Shown: positions 1 to 6,123 of the stretch, piece by piece
Layout: each line of letters begins with the position of its first letter
Position numbering within the stretch: the stretch's first letter is position 1
Origin: DASSJT01 sp963715025
Lineage (GTDB): Bacteria > Actinomycetota > Actinomycetes > Actinomycetales > Dermatophilaceae
Direction of reading: 5' to 3'
Assembly: GCA_963715025.1 (NCBI GenBank)
Contig: CAVQQQ010000002.1
Span: 434,001-498,000, forward strand
DNA length: 64,000 nt
Translations under genes and position numbers: made by a program
Notes under the pieces: model-generated
Seen by the model: the letters and a program-made list of their open reading frames with translations, nothing else
Database searches by the model: none
What the model was told of the DNA's origin: nothing

Positions 1-2
1 TC

Positions 3-44
3 GACGCGGTGCTGTTTCTGTTGACTCTCTGGTTCTACGCCTAA
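3..44 (+). CDS. C-terminal end of a gene entering from the left edge (partial)
   Basis: Reading from base 3 gives a hydrophobic tail ending LLTLWFYA and a TAA stop at 42-44, the kind of C-terminus seen in small membrane proteins. Only 13 residues are inside the window, so no family can be named. The call is tentative: a 17-bp inverted repeat that elsewhere sits about 60-70 bp upstream of minus-strand starts lies just to the right (60-76), which would equally fit a minus-strand gene starting left of the window. Confidence 0.35.
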   Translation, partial: DAVLFLLTLWFYA

Positions 45-59
45 ACCCGCGGTGCTGCC

Positions 60-76
60 TCACCCCCCCGGGGTGA
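60..76. promoter_or_regulatory. 17-bp inverted repeat, TCACCC-type copy 1
   Basis: TCACCCCCCCGGGGTGA: 7-bp perfect arms around a 3-nt centre. The same architecture recurs at 1740-1756, 4088-4104 and 5812-5828. Here it is not upstream of any gene start inside the window; by analogy with the other copies it could control a minus-strand gene starting just left of base 1. It could also be a chance hairpin between two gene ends. Confidence 0.4.
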
Positions 77-149
77 TCCGTCACGTGCGCATGGGAACGT
101 GCGCATGGGACCGGTCAGCCCGGCTCACTGGGCGTCAGCGAGGCGCGGG

Positions 150-1670
150 TCAGGTGTCGGACGCGTGCAGCCTGTTCCCCGCTGAGGGCGACTGCGAGGC
201 ACTCTCGGGTGACTCGGCAGCACTCTGGGGTGACTCGCCAGCAGTCTCTTGTGCCCCACCCAGTGGCTCGCCGCTCGAGTCGGTCGAGGGCGGCTGGTCT
301 GGTGAGGCATCACCGGGGCGCGGTCCCGCGGTGACCAATGGCACCGGCGGGCGGCCCAGGAATTCGATGACGCCCAGCAGCAGGACGACGATGAGGGCTG
401 TGAGCACGACCACCCAGCCCGTCGGCCGCGTCCAGAACATCAGGACCAGACCTCCCGCGATGAGGACGCTGACGCGCAGTGCCCGCTTGTGGGCATAGAT
501 CCAGGAACCCACGCGACCGGTCTGCCAGCCCGCCGCCTCGGCGCTGCCGCGCAGCGAGCCGATTCCCTGCTGCAGACCGGACCGGATCCGCGTCGCACCC
601 GCGGAGGGACCGGCCATGAAGGCGCCAAGGGCGACGACCAGCCCCAGCACTGCAACGGCGCGCAGTCCGCTGCGCAGGAATCTCACGATGGTGTCGAACA
701 CGTTGCCGGCCGCCGTCTGCGACAACACCTCAGGCGGCACGGCGTCGAGGTAGGCCACGCGTGCTATGGCGAGTCCCACTCCAAGAACAAGCAGGGCGCC
801 CACGGCACCCAAGGCGCCCTTGAGCAGGGCCCGCCGGCGGTCACGGGCAAGGTAGACACCGAGGGCGAACAGCGCCAGGGTGATGACCGGCAGCCACACT
901 CCCAGAGTGTTGAGCAGCCGGTAGAGGCCCTGTGCCTTGGTAACGGCCTCCGACTGCGCCAGAACAAACGATCGGTCGACGGTCGGGATGTTGTTCGCCA
1001 CGGTGAAGCCTTCGGCGACCAGCCGCGTCTTCACCTGTTCGATGATCGGGGCAAGGTTCAGTGTGATGGTGTCCCCCTGGGCACTCACCGCTCCGCCCTG
1101 GGTTCCCTCGAGAAGCTTGACGACCTGTGTGTGGGCAATCCGGTTGACCTGGACCCAGACGTCGGCGAACTGGGGACTGGCAATCACGTTGTTGACCTGG
1201 GTACGGGTGAAGCTCTCGATGCCGCTCGCGATCGGGACGGCCAGACCGGGGAGCGCCGCAGCCACTCGCGGCGGCACGTTCTCCTGTTGCGCCAGGGTCT
1301 GAAGCGCCTGTTGGGTGATTCCCTGGATATCGAGGTACTCGAGGACGGCGCGGGTGACGTCGTCGGCGATCGCGCTCTGTACCGCTGGGTCGTCCGCCAA
1401 CGGGGCAACCGTCTGGACGTACTGCTCGGTGTCCGAGATCTGAGTGTGTGCCCACACGGCCATCACGGACAGCGGCGTGAGCAGGCAAGCGAGGACGAGG
1501 GCGACGGCGGACGAGGCCACGCGCCACGCCGAGTGGCGAACCGGGCCGGCGGTATCAGCTGCCTTGTCGCTGGGATTTCCGGCCCGAGCGGACGCCCTTT
1601 CCTTCGACAATTGGGCCTCGAGCTCGGACACCCGGGCACGCAAGAAGTCAAGCTCGTCGGTGTCATTCAT
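150..1670 (-). CDS. Integral membrane protein of unknown function, 506 aa
   Basis: The protein starts with a short charged heptad-like segment (residues 3-30, pattern LRARVSELEAQL) typical of a cytoplasmic coiled coil. One membrane segment follows at about residues 52-75, then an extracytoplasmic region of about 180 residues, then four to five further membrane segments between about 255 and 430. The last 70 residues are Pro/Ser/Glu-rich and probably disordered, with repeated SPESASQSP-like stretches. Proteins of this shape are common and uncharacterised in actinobacteria, so I assign no activity. The start ATG at 1670 is 70 bp downstream of a 17-bp inverted repeat (1740-1756) shared with two other minus-strand genes in this region, suggesting common control. 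Confidence 0.8.
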   Translation of the reverse strand: MNDTDELDFLRARVSELEAQLSKERASARAGNPSDKAADTAGPVRHSAWRVASSAVALVLACLLTPLSVMAVWAHTQISDTEQYVQTVAPLADDPAVQSAIADDVTRAVLEYLDIQGITQQALQTLAQQENVPPRVAAALPGLAVPIASGIESFTRTQVNNVIASPQFADVWVQVNRIAHTQVVKLLEGTQGGAVSAQGDTITLNLAPIIEQVKTRLVAEGFTVANNIPTVDRSFVLAQSEAVTKAQGLYRLLNTLGVWLPVITLALFALGVYLARDRRRALLKGALGAVGALLVLGVGLAIARVAYLDAVPPEVLSQTAAGNVFDTIVRFLRSGLRAVAVLGLVVALGAFMAGPSAGATRIRSGLQQGIGSLRGSAEAAGWQTGRVGSWIYAHKRALRVSVLIAGGLVLMFWTRPTGWVVVLTALIVVLLLGVIEFLGRPPVPLVTAGPRPGDASPDQPPSTDSSGEPLGGAQETAGESPQSAAESPESASQSPSAGNRLHASDT

Positions 1671-1739
1671 CTCGCGTCACTCCCGAGTGGTCGATTGATG
1701 GCGATCTACCCACCTTGCAGCCAACGGGCCATCGAGACA

Positions 1740-1756
1740 TCACCCCGCCTGGGTGA
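1740..1756. promoter_or_regulatory. 17-bp inverted repeat, TCACCC-type copy 2
   Basis: TCACCCCGCCTGGGTGA, arms 6-7 bp around the centre. It lies 70 bp upstream of the 506-aa membrane protein start (1670, minus strand) and 169 bp upstream of the plus-strand gene at 1925. Position and symmetry match copies at 4088 and 5812. Likely a dimeric transcription-factor operator; the regulator is unknown. Confidence 0.55.
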
Positions 1757-1924
1757 AGTGCCCACGCCCTACAGCACTTCCTGCACTGCCACGAGGCGGG
1801 CGAGATTGCCGATCAAAACACCCGAACCGGCGCGGAGTCATCCGCAGCAGGTGAGGTGCCGGCGCGGACCGAGCAGCAGACTCAGGGACGAGGGATTTCC
1901 CCTCGTGACGGAAGGAGCCTGGAC

Positions 1925-2302
1925 ATGTCGTTCTGGGACGTTGTGTGGTTCATCTTCATCAGCTTCGCGTTCGTGGCCTACCTCATGGTGCTGTTCTCTA
2001 TCCTCACGGACCTGTTTCGTGACGCGGACACGTCGGGCTGGGCGAAGGCTGTCTGGATCGTTGCCCTCATCTTCCTGCCGCTTCTGACCTCACTGGTCTA
2101 CCTGATCGCTCGGGGGTCGGGCATGGCCGATCGGTCTATCCGCAGCGCGCAGGAGGCAAAACGCCAACAGGACGCCTACATCCGGGACGTCGCCGCGAAG
2201 TCGACGCCGGTCGACCAGATAGCGAAGGCCCAGACCATGCTCGACTCCGGAGCCATCTCGCAGTCTGAGTTCGACGCCCTGAAGGCCAAGGCGCTGGCCT
2301 GA
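1925..2302 (+). CDS. Small SHOCT-domain membrane protein, 125 aa
   Basis: Two membrane helices (about residues 5-28 and 42-62) resemble the phospholipase-D-nuclease N-terminal (PLDc_N) helical hairpin. They are followed by a charged linker and a C-terminal SHOCT-type segment (DQIAKAQTMLDSGAISQSEF, about residues 97-116). This arrangement is widespread in actinobacteria and is usually annotated as SHOCT domain-containing protein; its role is not known, although SHOCT motifs are thought to help oligomerisation. ATG 1925 was chosen because GGAAGGAG precedes it at normal spacing and the hydrophobic N-terminus begins there; an in-frame upstream extension has no such support. The gene is monocistronic, with a hairpin terminator about 45 bp downstream. 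Confidence 0.8.
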   Translation: MSFWDVVWFIFISFAFVAYLMVLFSILTDLFRDADTSGWAKAVWIVALIFLPLLTSLVYLIARGSGMADRSIRSAQEAKRQQDAYIRDVAAKSTPVDQIAKAQTMLDSGAISQSEFDALKAKALA

Positions 2303-2324
2303 CCGCGACGGCGCTGGCCTGACC
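2290..2324 (+). repeat. Tandem duplication of a gene end
   Basis: The 15-mer GGCGCTGGCCTGACC occurs at 2290-2304 and 2310-2324, a 20-bp period. The first copy contains the last codons and stop of the SHOCT gene, the second is noncoding, so it looks like a local slippage duplication over the stop codon. Confidence 0.6.
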
Positions 2325-2347
2325 CACGGCGTCGGGGGTGCAGACCC

Positions 2348-2384
2348 CACCGGGCTCGGTGCGCATCGCGTTCCGAGCCCGGTG
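2348..2384. terminator. Bidirectional hairpin between convergent genes
   Basis: Perfect 12-bp arms (CACCGGGCTCGG at 2348-2359 and its complement at 2373-2384) around a 13-nt loop. It stands between the ends of the SHOCT gene (2302) and the HerA-like gene (2489), which converge. There is no T tract, as is usual in high-GC actinobacteria. Confidence 0.7.
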
Positions 2385-2488
2385 CGCTGCGCATCCCGAC
2401 CTGGCGCATCCCGGCTCAACTCACGCGGCCACCGTGTGCAGCGCGTGTGCAGCGGTTGTCGGATCGACTGGAGCCAGGAAGACGATGA

Positions 2489-4024
2489 TCAGGCGGACCC
2501 TCCGGGGATCGCCCACGCTGCCGGGATGTCGGCGCCGCCCTCCTGCGAGACGCGCTGCCCCATCTGGACGTATGCCGGCTGCCTGAGCACCTTGCCCGCC
2601 ACCAGGGCCTGGCCGAGGCGGAACGACGTGGCACCGGCCATCAGTCCTCGCGGCACGAAGGAGAACAGCCTGCTCAGGTCGGCGAGGTCTGCCTCGGAGT
2701 TCATTCTCATCAAGAGCAGGTTGTCGCACTGGGACACGATGTTCTCGTGGACCTTCTGCGGGCGCTGCGTGGAAGTCAGGAGGTAGAGCCCGAACTTGCG
2801 CCCTTCGGCCGCGATCTGCACCGCCTTATCCGAACTCAGGCGGCTCACCTCGTCGGGTGGTTCGGCCGGGCAGATGTTGTGCGCCTCGTCGACCACGATG
2901 AGGCAGGGCTGGCGTGAGTAGCGCGACTCCCACAGGGTTGACAGAACGGCCTCCGCGACGACCCGCTGCTCCTGCAGTGTGTCGAGGGACCCCAGGTCGA
3001 CGACCGTGCACCGTGTGCTTGGTGTGCGCAGTTCCGCGACGAGCGACGGGAGCTCGGGGCTCCACAGACTCCAATCCAGGGTTCCGAGGTTTCGGGCCCG
3101 AATCCCCAGCTGGCGGGCGCTCGCGGTGTTCGCCTGCAGCAACTCGTCAGCTCCCGCGATCAGCGGCTTGCCATCTTCCTGATGGCGGAGCAGGTCCATG
3201 AGGACGGAGTACTCCTCCCGGTCACGAGTCGGGTGGAGCCCGAGGATCGCCGCCTGGGTCGCAGGGTCAAGATCGGCGAATCGCATCCGCAGGGGATGAT
3301 CGGCGGCGGGGTCGTTGCGCCACACGGCCACCTGCTCGGGAACCCGGGCGTACCGCTCTGCGAGCTGCTGGTCCGCTCCTTCACGGAGGCGGGGAAGGCC
3401 GATGTAGTCGGAGTTGGGGTCGAGGATGACCACCCGAAGGCTGGTCTCGGCAAGCACCCGCTCGAGGAGCAGGCCCAGCGAGTACGTCTTTCCGGATCCT
3501 GACTGCCCGCACATGAAGGTGTGTCGGTCCAGCCCGCCACTGTCGAGCGTGGCGGGCACACCCGGGGCCAACAGCAGCTCTCCAATGGTGAGTCCAGCCC
3601 GTTGGGCCGGCCGGCTCCGCATGACCCACGACCCGACCTCGCCAGGCTCCGCTACCCGCACCGCAGCGTCGTGGAATGGCGTCCCGTCGGTGTCCAGCAT
3701 CATGCCGGAGCCCTTCGCCAGCCGGATTCGGACGCTCGGGCCGGCCCCGACGGCGTTGGCGACGTCGGAGTCAACCGACAGATCGATGATCTGGCCGAAT
3801 CTGGTCTGGCCCTCGGCTTCGAGGAGGACGTACCCCCCACGCCGGAAGGCAAGGTGGTGCAGGGAGGCCTGGAACTCGAACGAGTAGCCGTCGACCGACG
3901 TCGCCAGGGGCAGGATGCTCCGCTCGATCTGGTCACGAGTGCTCCGGTACGTGGCCATCTGCTCGACCAGACCAGGGTCGATGGAACTGGAGGGCCCGCC
4001 AGATGTGTTCGGTACCTCAGACAT
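2489..4024 (-). CDS. HerA/DUF87-type ATP-binding protein, 511 aa
   Basis: An N-terminal beta-barrel-like region (residues about 40-130, including the stretch RFGQIIDLSV) precedes a RecA/FtsK-like ATPase core. Walker A is GQSGSGKT near residue 172 and Walker B LIVVDEAH near residue 376. A later arginine-containing STQRPQKV stretch matches the sensor/arginine-finger region of HerA and VirB4-like ATPases. Family members act as hexameric motors on DNA or on secretion substrates; without NurA or membrane partners nearby the substrate cannot be inferred. The gene stands alone, convergent with the SHOCT gene. A 17-bp inverted repeat lies 64 bp upstream of the start. The C-terminal part (VRQPAYVQMGQRVSQEGG) looks intact. 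Confidence 0.85.
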   Translation of the reverse strand: MSEVPNTSGGPSSSIDPGLVEQMATYRSTRDQIERSILPLATSVDGYSFEFQASLHHLAFRRGGYVLLEAEGQTRFGQIIDLSVDSDVANAVGAGPSVRIRLAKGSGMMLDTDGTPFHDAAVRVAEPGEVGSWVMRSRPAQRAGLTIGELLLAPGVPATLDSGGLDRHTFMCGQSGSGKTYSLGLLLERVLAETSLRVVILDPNSDYIGLPRLREGADQQLAERYARVPEQVAVWRNDPAADHPLRMRFADLDPATQAAILGLHPTRDREEYSVLMDLLRHQEDGKPLIAGADELLQANTASARQLGIRARNLGTLDWSLWSPELPSLVAELRTPSTRCTVVDLGSLDTLQEQRVVAEAVLSTLWESRYSRQPCLIVVDEAHNICPAEPPDEVSRLSSDKAVQIAAEGRKFGLYLLTSTQRPQKVHENIVSQCDNLLLMRMNSEADLADLSRLFSFVPRGLMAGATSFRLGQALVAGKVLRQPAYVQMGQRVSQEGGADIPAAWAIPGGSA

Positions 4025-4087
4025 GTTGGGACGCTCCCGCTCCGTGATGGGACCATTCGAGGCTATGCAGGAGGGTGTTGCCTCACG

Positions 4088-4104
4088 TCATCCTCAGCGG
4101 GTGA
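4088..4104. promoter_or_regulatory. 17-bp inverted repeat, TCACCC-type copy 3 (degenerate)
   Basis: TCATCCTCAGCGGGTGA keeps the outer TCA/TGA and five of seven arm pairs. It begins 64 bp upstream of the HerA-like start codon at 4024, the same position as copies 2 and 4 relative to their genes. A TAGCCT hexamer (possible -10) follows about 22 nt downstream on the minus strand. Confidence 0.45.
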
Positions 4105-4271
4105 GAAGCGGTCTGCCGTGGATCCTTCTGTGAGGCCCCGGCGTCCCAGCTCACCCACTCACGGGATCGGGTCGGCAGCCTGCGGTGTCGACGTTGGGTG
4201 GGCATCACCCGCGGTGGATGGTGCGGCTCGGCGGACTTTGGTGTGCCATGGGGTGGACAAAGGAGGCCGAC

Positions 4272-5114
4272 ATGTGCCGCTGGCTCGCGTATTCCGGTTC
4301 ACCTGTGCGACTGGAGGAGCTGATCTACAAACCCAAGAACTCCCTCGTGGTGCAGAGCAAGCACTCCCAGCTGGGCGCCGAGACGACCAATGGAGACGGT
4401 TTCGGCATCGGGTGGTACGGCGCACAGGAGACCCCAGGCATCTTCCGCAGCACCGAACCGGCGTGGAATGACCGCAATCTGCGCGAGCTCTGCGCCCATG
4501 CAGCCTCGGGTCGCGTCTTCGCGCATATCCGCGCGTCCACCGGATCCCCCGTGCAGCAGACCAACTGCCATCCGTTCCGACATGGCACCTGGCTGTGGAT
4601 GCACAACGGCTCCATCACGGACTTCCGGGTGGTGAAGCGGGATCTTCTCGTGGCCGTCGACCCGATGCTGTTTCCCGACATCGAGGGCTCGACGGACTCC
4701 GAGACCCTGTTCTTCCTGGCGCTGACCTTCGGGTTGGGCGAGGACCCCCCGGGCGCCGTTGCCCGGGCGGTCCACTTCGTCGAGGAGACGGGACGGCGGC
4801 ACGGCGTCGAGTTCCCCATCCAGATGACGGTCGCCACCACCGACGGCGAGACCACGTGGGCCTTCCGCTACTCGAGCGAGGGTCGCTCCCGTTCGCTCTT
4901 CCACAGCACCGACGTCACCACCCTGAGGCATCAGTACCCGGACAACCCGGTGCTGCACGAGCTGTCCGAGGACGCCCGGCTCGTCGTGTCCGAACCGCTC
5001 GGGGACCTGCGCGGAGCATGGCACGAGGTACCGGAGTCCGCCTGCCTCGCCATCCGGGGTGGCCACGAGGAGATCAGCCCGTTCACGCCGTCTGACTCTC
5101 ACGCCGTGGCCTGA
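4272..5114 (+). CDS. Class II glutamine amidotransferase (YafJ/EgtC-like), 280 aa
   Basis: The protein begins Met-Cys-Arg-Trp; removal of Met exposes Cys2, the N-terminal nucleophile of class II (Ntn) glutamine amidotransferases. Family landmarks follow: GDGFGIGWYG near residue 44, FAHIRASTG near residue 82 and NCHPFRHG with MHNG near residues 97-113. Such stand-alone domains hydrolyse glutamine or a gamma-glutamyl amide; EgtC in ergothioneine synthesis is one member, but no egt genes are present here. ATG 4272 is fixed by the obligatory MC N-terminus and by AAAGGAGG six bases upstream; a longer in-frame extension would bury the nucleophile. A GGACTTTGGT half-box resembling the left side of a DosR site lies about 30 bp upstream, at the wrong distance to be convincing. 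Confidence 0.88.
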   Translation: MCRWLAYSGSPVRLEELIYKPKNSLVVQSKHSQLGAETTNGDGFGIGWYGAQETPGIFRSTEPAWNDRNLRELCAHAASGRVFAHIRASTGSPVQQTNCHPFRHGTWLWMHNGSITDFRVVKRDLLVAVDPMLFPDIEGSTDSETLFFLALTFGLGEDPPGAVARAVHFVEETGRRHGVEFPIQMTVATTDGETTWAFRYSSEGRSRSLFHSTDVTTLRHQYPDNPVLHELSEDARLVVSEPLGDLRGAWHEVPESACLAIRGGHEEISPFTPSDSHAVA

Positions 5115-5247
5115 CCGGGCGGCGCCTGGCCCGACCAGCTCGTGGAGCGTGCCCCGCGCGGCCTGAGGAGAGTCATCCGGGGAGTGCAGTTGACTCACGT
5201 ATGCCGGCGGCGGTGCAGGTATGCCGGCAGCAGCTGTCAGGAGCAGC

Positions 5248-5481
5248 TCAGGCGGCAACCTCGGTCAAGCGTCGAATGTCGAGGATGACGAGTCCTCGCG
5301 CGTGGAGCATCGCGGCAATCTCGGGGATGCCCTCTCCCGTCGCAACTGAGAGGACAAACACGCTCGACTTGGTGACTTGTCGGACTCCCATGCGCGCGAA
5401 GGCGGCATGGTACATCGGTCCAAACGTGCCCGGCAGCGCGACTTGGTACGAGCATCCAGCGGGGCGAGGATGAGCAGCCAT
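5248..5481 (-). CDS. Small protein of unknown function, 77 aa
   Basis: Second gene of a two-gene unit. Its ATG shares one base with the upstream stop (TGATG), a translationally coupled arrangement; a TTG one codon earlier is an alternative start. The sequence has no membrane segment or signal peptide. Its C-terminal half (GEGIPEIAAMLHARGLVILD) reads like a small alpha/beta fold. I do not recognise the family. The shared operon and matched size suggest that it forms a functional pair with the 90-aa protein. Confidence 0.6.
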   Translation of the reverse strand: MAAHPRPAGCSYQVALPGTFGPMYHAAFARMGVRQVTKSSVFVLSVATGEGIPEIAAMLHARGLVILDIRRLTEVAA

Positions 5482-5753
5482 CAACCCTCCGTCAGTTCAG
5501 GCCCAGGCTCATCGGGCTCGAGGCGTTCGGGCTGGACGGTCTCGCCGGAAGGTTCGGGGACGCGTCGGACCTCGATGACGTCGACACCGAGTGATCGCAG
5601 GCGCTCGAGTAGCCCGTAGAGGGCGGACTGGTCGGCGACGCCATAGAGAACGGTGTTCACCTGTTCGACCGACAACCTGACTGCCCCCATGTCCTCCAGG
5701 TCCTCCTCGGCCACGGCGCCTGCCACTCGGATCTCGTACATCGGCTGGACCAT
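5481..5753 (-). CDS. Small acidic protein of unknown function, 90 aa
   Basis: First gene of the pair. Residues 5-65 alternate beta-like and helical stretches (MYEIRVAGAV, NTVLYGVADQSALYGLLERL), an arrangement compatible with a ferredoxin-like ACT or BON-sized domain, followed by an acidic Pro-rich tail. The VLYGVADQSALYGLLERLRS segment recalls small proteins found in many actinobacteria, but I cannot name the family. A perfect 17-bp inverted repeat lies 59 bp upstream of its ATG at 5753, the clearest copy of that motif in the window. Confidence 0.65.
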   Translation of the reverse strand: MVQPMYEIRVAGAVAEEDLEDMGAVRLSVEQVNTVLYGVADQSALYGLLERLRSLGVDVIEVRRVPEPSGETVQPERLEPDEPGPELTEG

Positions 5754-5811
5754 GGATCTCTCCGTTCAGGAGCGGATGCATCAACCTTCACAAAAGGCGA
5801 GCCAAGCAGCG

Positions 5812-5828
5812 TCACCCCCTAGGGGTGA
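5812..5828. promoter_or_regulatory. 17-bp inverted repeat, TCACCC-type copy 4
   Basis: TCACCCCCTAGGGGTGA, 7-bp perfect arms around CTA. It begins 59 bp upstream of the 90-aa gene start (5753, minus strand). Same symmetry and spacing as copies at 1740 and 4088. Confidence 0.6.
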
Positions 5829-5866
5829 ACCTGGTTTTTCTCAGGTGCGCGAGCCTGGGCGTCGGC

Positions 5867-5954
5867 GACCTCTCGTCCCGCCCCTGGGGCGTGCCAAACC
5901 GCGCATATCGGGGACCTCTCGTCCCGCCCCTGGGGCGTGCCAAACCGCGCATAT
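5867..5954 (+). repeat. Two tandem 42-bp perfect repeats, period 46 bp
   Basis: Bases 5867-5908 and 5913-5954 are identical; each holds the palindrome CGCCCCTGGGGCG and ends in GCGCATAT. The second copy is also preceded by GG, giving GGGAC-N5-GTCCC. The pair lies 170-257 bp upstream of the LAL regulator start. Tandem operator sites for an autoregulating dimer are the likeliest explanation; a recent duplication without function is possible. Confidence 0.65.
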
Positions 5955-6123
5955 GGGAAAGGGGAGTTCAATCTGCCCGCCGACCAGCGTCCGCCACCTG
6001 CTCGACGCGGGACTTTCGCCCCCTTTCCGCGCCCGGGGCCCTATGGTGGATTGAGACTCGACAACGTCTCGAAAGCCGAGCTACTACGGTCTCGAGGCGG
6101 CCCATCACCGAGGGGGAGGGCAG

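Larger units (their letters stand above)
5754..6123. other. 370-bp intergenic control region
   Basis: No credible gene. It holds the 17-bp inverted repeat facing the small-gene pair (5812-5828), a 42-bp perfect direct repeat in two tandem copies (5867-5954) and the start region of the LAL regulator gene. The divergent genes on both sides presumably take their promoters from here. Confidence 0.7.

Noticed and set aside
4232..4245. DosR-like box before the amidotransferase (CGGACTTTGGTGTG)
   Set aside because: Only the left arm fits, and its centre is 33.5 bp from the start instead of 42.5.
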